Positions 13,001 through 26,700 of a DNA stretch of 64,000 bases are shown piece after piece. This DNA is from Halictus rubicundus (lineage: Eukaryota; Arthropoda; Insecta; Hymenoptera; Halictidae). Position 1 is the first letter of the stretch. Each line of letters starts with the position of its first letter. The DNA is taken from NCBI RefSeq assembly GCF_050948215.1, contig NC_135156.1:17469257-17533256 (forward strand), read 5' to 3'. The notes under the pieces were generated by a model. That model did not search any database and had not been told where the DNA came from. It saw only the letters and a program-made list of their open reading frames with translations. A program made the translations under genes and the position numbers.

Positions 13001-13797
13001 AACGGGAACAGTACAGGGTTCATCTGACGTTGCACGGCGCGAAACAGAGATACCGTTGCTACAGCTGCGACTATTCCGTGAAATATTACGCGAATTATAT
13101 GCAGCATGTGAAGAAGCACCAGGCGAACGCGGAGGCTCAAGCCTCGCGCCGGCAATTCGAGGACGACACGATCATCATCGACAGCGACACCGTCTCCGAC
13201 AACGTGGCGTCCGTGTCCCGTTCGGGGAAGACTCTCAAGTCGTCCTGCAGCTCGTCGGCCACGGTGTCCTTGAACGGTACCGCGATGCTAAACTACGGCG
13301 GCATGCAAGCCTCCAATCAGGACAAACAGTCGTTGATACTGATGCAGAAAAAGGGCATACTCGTGTCGCATAACGACGAGACTGAGACGTTACGCTGCCA
13401 GAGCTGTCCCTTCTCGTCCAGCGACAAAGACGCCATGGACTCTCATAAACGCCGCCACGGTATAGACCGTGTGACACCGTCCTGCCCCCATTGCGATTAC
13501 AGACCGAGGAAAGATGAGAATATTGGCGAACATATCAGGCTGCATTTCACTAGACTTTACAAGCCTGAGTCCTATCTAATCATAGAGTTTTTAACGTTAA
13601 CGATGAAGAAACCATCCAACAATGGAAAGGAGGAGAAACAGAAGTCGACGGAACTGTTGTTTAAAGAATATCAAGACGGAAGATTCTTCCCCCTTAACGA
13701 TAACAATTCGTTCGGCAACAGTTCGACCGTAAATAGCTGTAAGGAGAAAGTTTTAGTGGATCCCAATACCGGAGAAACGAAACATTTAAACGTTTAA
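7088..13797 (+). CDS. Multi-C2H2 zinc-finger protein, about 23 fingers
   Basis: Predicted nuclear DNA-binding protein; target unknown. My exon model is 7088-7456, 7700-7930, 8011-8211, 8289-8702, 8797-9267, 9931-10218, 10744-11172, 11400-11536, 11621-11739 and 11801-13797: 4656 nt, 1551 aa, no internal stop. The first seven junctions are all phase 0. Two fingers are created only by splicing: CDACDFRTPYK joins WNLDRHTRNH across 7930/8011, and CYLCPYYVSTKA joins ELLDHVRLH across an 84-bp intron (11537-11620). Both give C-x2-C-x12-H-x3-H. I count about 23 finger modules, some degenerate: CSLCAYRSNWRWDITKHIKLK lacks the last histidine, and one in exon 5 has C-x-C spacing. The C-terminal half (from 11801) holds ten fingers, partly as CPxx/CDYS pairs with an acidic serine-rich linker. 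The ATG at 7088 follows a CpG-rich leader. REST/charlatan-like factors have a similar layout, but I cannot assign the gene. Confidence 0.85.
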
Positions 13798-14778
13798 AAG
13801 AACAGTTATAGGAAAACGATCATGTAATATACACCCACACACAGACATACATATATAGACAGACAGACACATTTATGTATATATAAATACTTAAATGTCG
13901 TTACATGACGCATTTTAGGCGTTTATATACCATTTTTTTAGATCATTCTTTCAATCATAATAGAATCGTTTAAAAATATCGTTACAACGGTAGGTAGGCC
14001 ATGCTTAGGGAAACAAAAAAACTTGAAATTCGTTCGAATCAGTGCGGCTGCTTAGTTTTTATTTAAGAAGTTTCCATAAGAACAAGTGTGCAATTATAGT
14101 TTCGCCTCTCTCGCTATTGTAAACATTTCTGTACAGACGAGATCCTCTGTTAATAATCGTAACGGTTGAACGCCGCCATTGTGATTATAAGCGAGCACGA
14201 TCATAGTCACTATCTATCAAATTATCAAAACTCGTTTTGAGATTGAACGCATCGTAATTACCGATACCACCTTGTTTCGTTCGGCAATCAATTTCACCAG
14301 GTGTAACGCGTAATTGTAAATACAAGAATTAAAACGATCAATCTTGTACGATATAATAATAAACAAGTGCTATTATAGATTGGTGGTATTGTTTAATACT
14401 GTTCCGTATTTGCCCGCCAGCTTCATAGATCGTTCTTCAGTTTCGGTAATACGATCAACGAATTCGAATTACGTTCGAATGTTTTAATTGTATTTTATCT
14501 ATATTTTATTTGTATTCATTAAAGAAAAATATATGGCAATGAATGGACTGGACCGAAGTCGTCCATGGTGGTTGGAAACAGGTTCACGTTGAACGTGTCC
14601 GGAGCGAAATCCCAAGGAGAGCCCGGGGGGATCAATAAAATCCTTGTCGTGGAGTCGCGCATGACGGAATTTATTTTACGAATTTCTTAAGGTTATGAAA
14701 GGAACCCGTGTTAGAAAACAGTGTCACACTGAACGCGACAGGTAAACAACCGCGGTAGATTCAGTTAAATGCGGAACG
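13798..14778. other. Zinc-finger gene 3'UTR and Vps13 upstream region
   Basis: A+T-rich, with no coding exon seen. A canonical AATAAA at 14358-14363 is the likely poly(A) signal for the zinc-finger transcript, which would give a 3'UTR of about 0.6 kb. The roughly 400 bases that follow must contain the Vps13 promoter and 5'UTR, so the two same-strand genes are closely spaced. Confidence 0.6.
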
Positions 14779-17700
14779 ATGTTCGAGGGTGCCATAGCAG
14801 CGTTTCTGAACCGGCTCCTGGGCAAGTACGTTGAAGATTTGGATACCGAGCAATTTAACGTTGGCATTTTTTCCGGCGATACCTGTTTGACCGATCTTAA
14901 ATTAAAACCCGAGGCTCTGGTAAGATTTCTCCTGTGTACCCTATTCGAAATCTCTATTTCAATTTTTCATGGAAAAGTCACAGTTCGAACGATTGTTTCC
15001 AGTACCAGCTTGGTCTACCCATCAGGGTAGAATTAGGACTTATAGGAAAGATCGTTTTAAAGATCCCATGGTCTGGATTATTTTCTCAACCCATTATCCT
15101 CTGCATTGAGGTAGAAAATTGATTCTTTGGTCTCCTTATTAACTGTTAGCAGTCAGCAAATTGTATCCTTATCATTGTAATTTGAACTTTCAAGGATGTG
15201 TACATAGTAGCAGTACCTGCTGCTCACGGTGCTTACGATGCTGAGATACAAAAGAAATTAATAAGGGCAGAAAAGAAAAAGATATTGGAAGATCTGAAAG
15301 AACATGAACCTCATAAAGCAGGTAGCTTATACAGTTAAATTCCACTTACCATGCAGCTGTTAATACGCTCAATCATTTTTAGAATTCTTCGACAACATAT
15401 TAACGTCGGTAACAAAAAACTTTCAAATTACTATCAACAATGTACATATTAGATACGAAGAGAAGTTAAACGGGTCTCTGTGTGCATGTGGTGTCTGTAT
15501 TCAGAGTATATCTGTGATGACTACAAACAGGTAATCGTTTCCTCAAGATATTTAATTGTATCGCGAAACATTCGTTATTGTTATCAAATAAATTCTAGCA
15601 AATGGAAGCCTGGTGTTTGTGGAAACAATGTGAACACAGTTTATCAATTAGTAAGAGCAGAATCTCTAAGCATGTACATGGACCATGACACTGAGTCTTG
15701 TCTCGCAAGCAACAGGTGTGACTGGGACATATCCGCTGTCCTAGAGTGGAAAGATACTATGCATAGATCTCTACAAACTTTTGGTGTTGGAGACAAGGAA
15801 TTTCAATTTCGTATGTTCTTTCTTATGCTTCATTGTCAGCCCTGCAATGACACACTAGGGTGTCTCAAAACTTAGCAAGCTTGAGCTATATATCTAAAAG
15901 AAATTTAGGAAGTGTTTTCGACAAACAAGTGTGTCTTTGTAGGGTACACTCCATTTCATTCAATGGTTCAGAATTAATATCATTTTGATCGTGTTTCAGT
16001 TCTGAAACCTTTCACGGCAAAAATAAAGGTGATCATACACAAAGGAAACGAGGCTCAAACATGTCGTATGTTAGTCGATATAGTGTTGCACGACGTTGCG
16101 ATGCAAGTTACTGAACAGCAGTACATTACATTTTGCCATCTTTACGATTCGCTGGAGCGCGCAATTATAAATAAGTATGTGTCCTAAAATCTATTTTGCT
16201 TCGAATATGAATATGTCTTTATTTACTCCAATAATGTTATAGACCTTATATGAAGCATCGTCCAAACGAAGCTCTGCTAAAGAATCCGTCAGCTTGGTGG
16301 AAATACGCCTACAATTCGATTCTGGAATATAACGTGAAACCCTACACTTGGACAAGAATCGCCGAACACAGGAAAAGCTACAGGAAGTATAAAGAAACAT
16401 GTCTGCAGAGTTTATTGAGGCCGAACGATACGGAACTGAAATTAGATTTACAGAAGTACGAAGATTGTTTGACGATACTGAATATAGTAATCGCCAGAGA
16501 ACACGCCAGACAAGAATTGCAAAATAAAACTATGGAAGAGAAGTCTCATGACTTGAGCGGCGTTCACTCGATACAAAAGAATATGGAGAACGCGTCTTCA
16601 TCCTTAGAAGGGCAAACTCCGAACGTTGAGAGTATCGATGCGCAAGAAACCAAAAAATTATCTCAGAGTAATGCCAATAATGGATTAGAGAAGAAGATAA
16701 AGTTCGAAAAGTTACCGCAACCTATTGGTACAATCATATTTCTGTATGCTAATACACTAGGTATATTAGGAACACTAAGGATAATTTTTGATTGCAGATT
16801 ATAAATTCAATTTCACTTTGGCAAACGCTTGTTTGAGTTTCCTCAACAACAGCGACAGAGAAATATTTGTTATAACTATGACACAGTTTCTGACCAGCAT
16901 TGAGGTGCAACCGATCATGTCTGCTTTCAAAGTGTCTGCTCGAGCCGAGAGCTTCGTAGTGGAAGGTGTTTCTCCAGAAGGTGATCTGGTGCCTCTAATC
17001 ACTGTAGACAACATTCTCACAGGTAATTGAACGTGTTATCCATACAAGTTAAAATTCGATTTACGATTTCGATCATTTTTCTGTTCAGACAACGTGTCGA
17101 CTAACTTCCTGGCAATGGACTTCGAGAAAAATGGAGAAAACGTGGATCCAACTTTCGACGTATCTTTAAAACTCGAGCCCATCGAAGTTACTTATTACCA
17201 TGTAATTGCAATGTGGTATATACCGTACGAAGTATATGAAAACGCATGTATTTATTAAAATTTTATTTCAGCATGCCGCGATGGAGATTATACAATTCTT
17301 TAAACTAAACGACGCGAACATTCGAACCACGATTCTATGGATGTACAAGCTTTACGAGTACATGAAAGGGAACCTTCTGGTTTTAGCGGACAATATCGTT
17401 TCTCAAACCCTACGAATCAGTTTCAAAATTGACATTAAAGGACCGTACATCGTGTTTCCCGAACACGGATCGATACAGAAGTGCGTACGATATAAAACAT
17501 TTCTTAGATTGTAACATAATTGTGGTTTGAGCCTGTACACGAAGGAATTTTAGAGGTGGACATGTTCTTGTTCTGGATTTTGGTAACGTGAGTGTGTCCA
17601 ACGAACTTCAAGCGACCAACTTGCAGCTTGAGGACGCCACGCTCATGGAGCTAGAAGAATTGCTTTACGATAGAATACACTTTGTATTCTCCGGTGCACA

Positions 17701-20700
17701 AGTTTTGTTTTGCCACTCGGGTATGTCTTGCTGTGCCCGTACACTTGGATCGCAGCTAACATCCTCGTTATACGTTACAGGAGACGACTGGAGAACAGCC
17801 AGGAAACGAAAAGACTCCGAGTGCCACTTCGTGCAAAAGATACAAGCGAACACGACTATCTCGTACAGTATAAAACCGGAGTACCATCAACTACCCAGGT
17901 GTGTTTTTACAGTTCGAATCGAATCGCAATCAAGCTTATTGCAATGTTCGATTTCACAGGACCAAGGTGAACGTTTCGATTTCGAGCATCAAGTTCAATC
18001 TGTCGGAGAACAAGATACAAATGATCGTTCACTTTTTGAATTTATTGTTGTTGACCTATCAGCAAAACTTTAGAAAGTGTGATTTCAATTGGAAGCAGTA
18101 CGGTACGAAAAAGAATCCCGACGCCGTCGTCGTGACGATAAAACATTTGAAGACTGTCCAACGCAGTGTGTGCATGCTATCGATTGGAACATTGCAAAAC
18201 AAGTTCAATCACGTTACCAAAGAATTGCTGACCAGTAATGTGCAGAAACAGAAACTCGATAGGTAACCAAGTAAGACTTAATACTAACTTCAAAAACAGA
18301 TGTTTCGATACATCGTTGGCTGACTATTTCTTAAGACGATGGCAAGTATACGGTCGGTAAGAGATATTTTTGTCGACAGGAGTGTAGTGTCTTCGGAAAT
18401 CAGCGAGGAAGATTTGGAACAATTATCTAAAACTATACATTTGTCTGGATTCGATGATAACGTGTCTCCGTGCAATCATATCAAATTGTTACTGAGATTT
18501 GCCATTGGAGAGGTATTCGCGCATGAAAATTTGCTCTGATTAATTATCGTGCCACGAATCTTCTAATAACGTGTACGAATTCTTAGCTATCGTTTCACTT
18601 GGTGAGCCTCAATCACGGAAGAGAAGAGCCCTATCTAAATTTGAGACTCCACGGATTGTACCTAGAGACTGCTTTAATGGTGTACGGTCCTGCTGTTCAG
18701 TTTGGAGTAGGATCTATACTTTTGGTGGACAAAACTAATGCGGGCGTAACAGGATCTTACCTGGAGCTGATATCAACCGAAGAGCCACACGAAGTTCTTG
18801 TCGTATCGTACCGTAAGGTACAGAACACTTTGAACTATCATTATAATTCGCTTATTTATCCTTCTAAGAGCTTGTAATTCTTTAGGTAAAATCGAACTGC
18901 CCCGACTTCAAGTCCCACTTCAAAAGCATCGAGCGATCGCTCGTCATAAATATTCTCAGTGTTCACATAAATCTTCACAGACCCGCGCTAATGAAACTTC
19001 GAGAATACTGGTTCGGTTTGATCAAGTAAGCATTTGATTCGTTTATTACCTCAACACTAGGTTTACGGAGCACCAGCAGTGACTATTTCACATTACTGCA
19101 TAAAAATAACAAGAATACGTCTGTCCAAATTTTTAGCCATTTTTTAAGTAATATATACCCGAAGAAATAAATTTGTTGAATAATTCCTCATGAAAATGCC
19201 TGGTCCCGCAAACTTAGTGTCAAGGGAGAGTATGTTCAATACAAAACACCATTGTTTTCAGTACACTCGAGAAGAATAATCTCATCAGTTTCGCGGAGAA
19301 AATATTTCGCACTATAGCGCAATGGAAAATAAAGAATAACGATCCACCCATTCCTCCAGGTACAGAGAAACAGACTGCTGCAACGCTAAAAGATAAATAC
19401 TGCCAACTTTGATGAATCTACATACTTCCAGGTGCCATCAAGTTGAATTATTCTGCGCGACTCAGCGCGCTCGTCGTTCGATTCTGCGACAAAGACATGG
19501 ATCTGTTAGAGATACAAGTTCTCGGCTTGGAGAACGACTGCATCTACAACGCCAACGAGAGGATGGTTTTGCGTGCGCACTTGAGACATCTGTCCGTCGA
19601 AGACTTGCACGACGATACTCTGTATTCAAAAGTAATTCCTACGATCTTCGATTTACAATCCTCGGTGATGAAAACCTAGTTTCGTGTGTTAAAGTTAATT
19701 CGTTTTATTTGAAGCTTTTAACCACCGATGAGGATAGAGTGCTCGACTTGAAATATGTCAGACACATGCCGAGGCTATACACGTGTTCCGACATCGACAC
19801 CAAGAAGGACGACGTGATGTCGGATGGAACTTTCAAGCTCTCCATTGGAAGAATGAACTGTGTGCTCGTTTCTAAAATATTGTACGATTTAAAGGTACAA
19901 ACCTTCGACACGTATTCTTGGAAAGGTCCTGCGAGTACCGACAGTTACAAATTCGATTCGTTCCACAGTACTTTTTAGCGCCGTTCTTTTCAACCTACTG
20001 TATGCAATTTAAAAATTACTTGATCGACAAAGTTACAAACGGCATCAAAGAGTTTAAGAAGAGCGCTACGAAGCTGCATATTTTTATCGACATACAAGGC
20101 CCTATATTCCTTCTACCGCAAAGGAAAGATGTTCCCAGTCTTCTGGTATTAAATACAGGTTGTGCTCGCTAATAACAGGTAGTCAAGATTATCGATCGAT
20201 TGCAATTATTAACATATTCATTTCTCTAGGTGTTTTATCGGTGGAGAATTTTTTCAAAAAGGTTGAACAATCGACTGAGAATTCTAAAACCGATGGAAGT
20301 CATCTGATAATCGACAATATTCTGGTGAAGCTGAAAAACCTGACCGTGTCGAGGGCGATCATGACGCTTAGTAGAGATCTAGAAATTCAAGTAAAATTGA
20401 TTATTGATTCGTGGATCACGAGCGTGCTCCTTACAACGGATAATAATGGAAATTTTGATTCACAGGAGCCGATAGTAGAGCCGATACATATCCACTTTGA
20501 TATTAAAAGAAAAACCGAATATCGCAGCCCAATGGAGTTTCAAACATATGGATTGTTCAATGTGCAAGGATCTATGGATTTTGTGTACATCAATCTGAGC
20601 CAAAGAGATCTCAAGTCCAGCATTCTAGTGTGGAAAGACAACATATCAAAGATCGTACTGTTCGAAGATATACACGAGAATGAAACGCAGTCGAACGTGG

Positions 20701-23700
20701 AAGAGAAACTGACCAAGTCCAATCAGGACATGATGGTGCAGAAACTGGAAGACTTTCTCACTCAGAACGAGAATACCGTGTGCGAGGTGAACGCTAAGCT
20801 AACTCTCGAGGGGCTGCAATTAAATTTGTTCTTGGACTCGGAGGAGGTATAGAGCTTTCGGTCATTTTATTTTCTTCATATTGAAATAAACAAGATGCAA
20901 GTTTTAATAGGTCGGTTGGTCGAAAAAGATTTGGAAGCTTGTCCTAAGCAGCTTTTCATTCGCAGGTGTTGAGTTCACCGGTTCGCGACCTGAATCATGG
21001 TCTATGCAGGTTAACCTTCGGCGAGTTGATCAACACTTATGCGTTCTACAGCGACAAGGCCTTGAAGATGAAGCTGTCTCTTCAAAGTTGCATTTTGCAG
21101 GATACCAGGAAGGATTCTCAAGCTATAAGAAAGTCTGTGTAGCATTCTATTTTCTGCACATTCGACGGAGAGCGAACTGTATTAACGCTATTACTTTTTT
21201 TTCCATCGAAGGATAATCCAGGCGCCTGCAAGATTGATCGGAGAGCATCCAGAATCCTGCATATCTGTGTCGATGTCGCCTATCGTTGACATCGCGTACA
21301 CCTGTGCGCCTGCCGGCGAGAAGTGTCTCGACGCGCTCATCCAGGAGGTCAGAATGAACCTGTCCGTGCCATTTGTGATGCACTTGACACGGTACATCAT
21401 GGATTCGATTCCAGCCGAGCAGGTCGAGGAAGGAATCATTAACCACGGATACGAGAGCAACAATCAAAGAACAGTAAGTAGAAAGTCGCGTTTCGATTCG
21501 ATTCGATCGACCGATCTACACAACTTTTTCGTGCCATCCAAGATATTCGTTATGGCAACAACGTAATTATTGTCACGATGCGTGTTTCTTTTAAATCAAG
21601 AACAGGGACATTGCCAGCGTGGAGAGAGATAAATTAAAATACGCACAATATTTTAAGGAGGAGCCAGGTACTTGCGTTTGTAACGTCATGTTGCTTCGAT
21701 TGCGGTTTTCTGTTTAGCTTGTTTTGCTCCCTCTCCATATGTAACAAGCATCGGTTGGCAAGATTTTTAAATGTTCACACGTTGACTACCTTACGGTTCG
21801 TACGCGAGAAAAAAAATGTCTTGACAGATAAGTTTGTTCGTTTAATTTTGTGGAATATTTTGGGACCGCATTTCGATAGTCAACGTGTTGACCTGCCACG
21901 ACTGCGCATGTACGTTTATCGTTTGTTTTCCCATTTATACGGAATTGCAATAACAGCTGTTGTTTCACGTGTCTAGATGCTTCTGTGTCTGTGAGAATAC
22001 ACAAACCAGAGATCTTGCTCTTTGGAGGGCTGAAGACGGGCAACTCTCATGTGATTCTACTGCAGGCAGAGGTAACCATCGAGAGCAGCAGGCATAGCTG
22101 CTCGTCCTCGATCGTTTGCACCTTCACCGATGTTCGTGCAAAGTCAAAGAAACAAGGAAATTACGCGAAACAGACTCCTTGCTGGTTACTATGTCCCTGC
22201 GACATAGAGATTTGCAGGAAAGAAGAAGCGCCGGAGTTCAATGCTGACTACACCGTCACTGTCAATGCCATCGACATCCACCTGTCTGCAGAAATCATTC
22301 ACACGTTCATCGATGTGAGTACCAACAAACTGGAATGCTTCGATCAGTTGTCATACACGTATGCACTAACGTCTTTTTTAGATACTGAACGAAGCAACGA
22401 GCTTTCTGGAAAGCATGCACGTGAAAACGGAAGAGAAGTTATTTCATCAGGATTTTAACGCGCACTTCAACTTGTGGACCCCGAAGAAAATATCGAATGT
22501 ACCTTATAAGAAGACCATCGATGGTGAGAATCGAAATTTGATTGGATTCTGAGCCTCCGACCAGATTGACAATCTTTTCTTTGGATGTTGCAGATGATTT
22601 GAATCTGCTGTGCGAATGCAGTGACAAAATAGTAACTGTCCATGTAAAGCCTCTGGTCATTTCGTTGTTGCTGGAGATCGAATACTCGACCGAGAGATTG
22701 CCAATTATCAAGGTGGAGAACATAGTAACCGTCTCCATCAACGACTGGTTCAACAATTTCTCCTTGGAGTCCAGCATGAAGCTCCACGCGTTTTGTTACA
22801 ACGCGGATTACAAGAGCTGGGAGCCACTGATCGACTTGTGCTCCGACGATGATACTAATTACAGACCATGGGAATTGATAATAAAGGTTGATTAAAGAGC
22901 CGTCTGTTCTTTGCTGTCAGTAAACAGATGAATATCTTTTGTCGGTATCAATTAATGTTATGTTATTCGTAGATGCGTCACGGCGAAGCTTTCATGGTGA
23001 ACTCAAATTGGACCGATCCGTACCAGCAGATAAAGCAAGACGCTCTGAAGACCAAGAAGAAAGGCGTGAAGAGCATCGACCAAGATTTTACGGACATGGT
23101 TTTTATAACTCCGGATCATTTGGCTGTATCAAAACCAAACGGTAGCGCACAATTAGAGCTCGATCTCTTGTTTCGGTGAAACGGAATACGCGACTGAACC
23201 GTGACTACAAATATTTCAGACAGTGAACTGTATGCACCGTACGAAGAAGATTCTGACACGGACGACGACGAGGGTCAGAAAAAGTTGACCAGAACGTCCA
23301 ATTATTTGTTTAACAGTAACAGCAGCGGCGAGGAGGACAGCGACAGCGATAACTCTAGCACAAACGAGGATGAGGGGTTGGAATTGACACCAGAGTGCAA
23401 CGTGGATTCTTGTGAGAAAATAGCATTCGATAGAATTGATACCATTATTTTAATAACAATGTTTAATTACAGTTGGTCCGATCGGTCGTGAGTCGATTAA
23501 ATCCAACGACATGGCAGTCTACATCACCGTCTCCACGGAGGAGAAACTGAATCTTATAGTTACCCCGAACTTAATTGCTGTCACGGACGTTATTATAAAC
23601 GCGTTTCATCAAGCCAACAGTGGAATACCAGTAGTACCTACCAGTATCAGGAAGCTGAATCTACTGAATGCCATCGGTCACGAAAGTCGAATAGAACTGC

Positions 23701-26700
23701 TTGCTTCGACAGATGTCAGTGCACTAGACATACCATGCACCGAACGCCTTTTTCAATCTGATTTCAACCTTATTTCCTTTCGTTGTAGGAAGATAACAAG
23801 ACTGGTAGTCGCGTTATAGCGAGCCAAGACTACCATAATATCGATTCACCAGCGAGTGTTCCAAGTAGCCCGGAACCAGAGATTCAGTCTGCACATGGTA
23901 GTCCGCAATGGGCGGAGAATGACATGGAGTTCACGGATCCTAATCCGACAGTGCAAAATCACTCGATGCCGATCAAGGAAATATTTCAAGACGATTCTTC
24001 CATCAGAATATACAAAACAATCACGGGGGAGGTGTTGCGTGTTACTTTTCAAGGTATCGGTCGTTTCTTGTAGAATTGTACACGCAGCAATGCAACGGGA
24101 ACGTCGAAGTTTCACGGATTCCTTGTTCAATTTAGGATTCGAAGACGTGCTCGTCTATTGTCCGATGCGACAAGGCTGCAATTTGGTACCACTGCGACCG
24201 GTCAGGCACGAAGTCCGCTATCATTTGGTCATCGACGCTACGATAGATAATTATTTGCATCGTACGATCACCGTACGATCACCGTTGCAGGTAAACTATC
24301 CAGCATCCATTTTATTCCAAGCGACATAGTACTTGACACACTTCATATTTTAATTGCAGTTTCGAAACGAAACTTCTTATACGCTGGGTCTTTACTATAA
24401 AAAATCGTTGTTGGACAAACTGGGACTGTCTTGTATAGGCGTGCCAACGAACCCATTCGACGACAATATTAGAATGACAATCATCGAACCTGATTCCACT
24501 TACAATATTCCTTTGTACATAGCTTACCATTTTCCTATACATATTCTACCCGCTTATTTAGAGTAAGTGGAAATCCAGGCGCAGCATGCAACAAATAATG
24601 TTCGAAACGGTGTACGACACGAGAAATGTTTGTTGCAGAAAGTACCATGTCAGCGAAGAAGGAATCTATTGGAAAGAGCTGAGCGCGTCGATGAACGTGG
24701 CGAGAGACATTTACTGTAAAATGAAGGAGGACGAGAATCAGTCTGTGTTTTGTGTCAAGGTTTCCTGTAACGAGGTTCCATTAACCACGAGACCGAGCTG
24801 TCAAGTACCGAGCTACTTGATTAGCATCCACTCGCCTCTCATTTTCAACAATCAGTTACCGTTCGTTGTAGACGTCAACATACCCTCTATCAACTATGAA
24901 GTGAAAATTGAACCCGGAGAGAAGATCAATATGCATTCCTTGAACTGTAACAATGACATACAATTTGTGTTCAAGGTGCGTACCGTTCATTCAGACTGCT
25001 ACTAATTTAGAGGTGTGCGAGACGACCCGAAAATGTCGGGACCAAAATTTTATTCGGCAAAATTCCCGAGCACCTTAGGGATCTCGAATATTCTCCTGAT
25101 CTTTTCAAGAATCCCATATTTATTTGAAGTATCAGACATTTTTGGGTTCTCGCACAGCTCTATACGAATGCTTTACGTACCGGGGGCGATTTAGAAAACA
25201 TCAGAGACATATACAGGGTGAGTCACCTAACGTTGGCACCTCAAATATCTTTGTTGTTTCTGAAGATACGTAAAATATGGTAAGGACAAAGTTGAATGTC
25301 ACAATGGGGCTGAAACCTTTTTTTTGGCATCGTGTCAGCTCCCATTGTACCATTCAACTTTGTCCTTACCATATTTTACGTATCTTTAGAGACAACAAAG
25401 ATATTTAAGGTGCAAACGTTAGGTGACTCACCCTGTATAGTTGAGTATTTCATATTGAGAAACTTCTCGTTGCAGATTCAAAATTACTTGGGCGGATACT
25501 GGACCGGCACAGCGAAATTGAACACCAACTTGGAAAGGAAATTCATTCTGATGACAGCGGACAGTGAATCGGACTTGACCAAGCCTTTCCTGTTGAACAT
25601 AGAATTGTGCAAGATCACGAGCTGGCACATTGTTATTCAATCTCAATATTGGATAATAAATAAGTCTGGATTGCCTTTGTATATTCAGGTAGCCACTCAA
25701 TTTTTCAGTAGAATCTCACACGATGCAACAACTTGACGGCTTAACGAAACGGTTTCAGGAGTGTCATTCCCACATAATCAACGAAATTCCCGAGGAAGAG
25801 TTGATCATATTCTCTCAGAAGAATAACAAGAAGGGTACGATCAGGTTGAAAGCTCATCAGTCCGAGTGGTCGTTACCGTTCGGCCTCGAAGGGATCACCT
25901 CGATGTCTTTGATCGTGTGCAAGGACACGGAGCGCGGGAGGAAGTACAGAATCTTGACGGAAATCGAGAGCTCTCGCTTGTCGAATTTCACGAAGATTAT
26001 CACGTTCCTGCCTTACTTCTACATCAGCAACAAAACGAAGAGAACGCTCAGGTTCATGGAGGAGAACGATCAAGCAGATTTGTGGAACGACCTCCTGCCT
26101 GGACAGAGCATGCCATTTTGGCCGGTCACGGATTCGATGAGGATGAGGATAAAGTGGAGGAACAGTCAATTGGTGTCTCAGCACTTCGGCATCACCGATA
26201 CAGGGAAAACGGTGCTGAGAATGGACAACGGCGTAAGTACCGGAAATACTCAGCAATTATAATAAGAATGTACAAATCAGAAAATCATCGCGTGGCACTT
26301 GTAGTCAGCCATCACCGTGGAGATCAATGGCGGACTGAATTCCCCTTACAACATCACGTTCCAAAAGTGCGTGCCTGGGGATATACCGGTGAGGATAGAC
26401 AATTTCTGCGACGACCTGTTTCTGAAGATCAGCCAGCACAACTTGGGACAAGTGGCATTGGTGAATCCATTCCAAAGCCTCTTGTACACGTGGGACGATC
26501 CGACGAAGCCCAGAGAGCTGATCTGGAATGTCTACAACAATAAGAAGACCGGGTATGACGCCAAGTTCGAAAAGGCAAGTGCAACGATAAATACGCAGCG
26601 AATAAAGCGTGAAATAAACATGAATCCTTTTGTTATTCAGGACGGATGTGGTCAAGAGGTTGTACCCCTTGTGATCGTCGACACCTGCAACACCGTGTCC

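Noticed and set aside
12093..13373. Long alternative frames over the zinc-finger last exon, both strands
   Set aside because: Shadows of the main frame, which carries regularly spaced C2H2 fingers throughout.
25023..25160. Possible Vps13 exon in the 24976-25475 intron
   Set aside because: The sequence is explained by miniature elements, and the flanking exons join in phase 0 without it.
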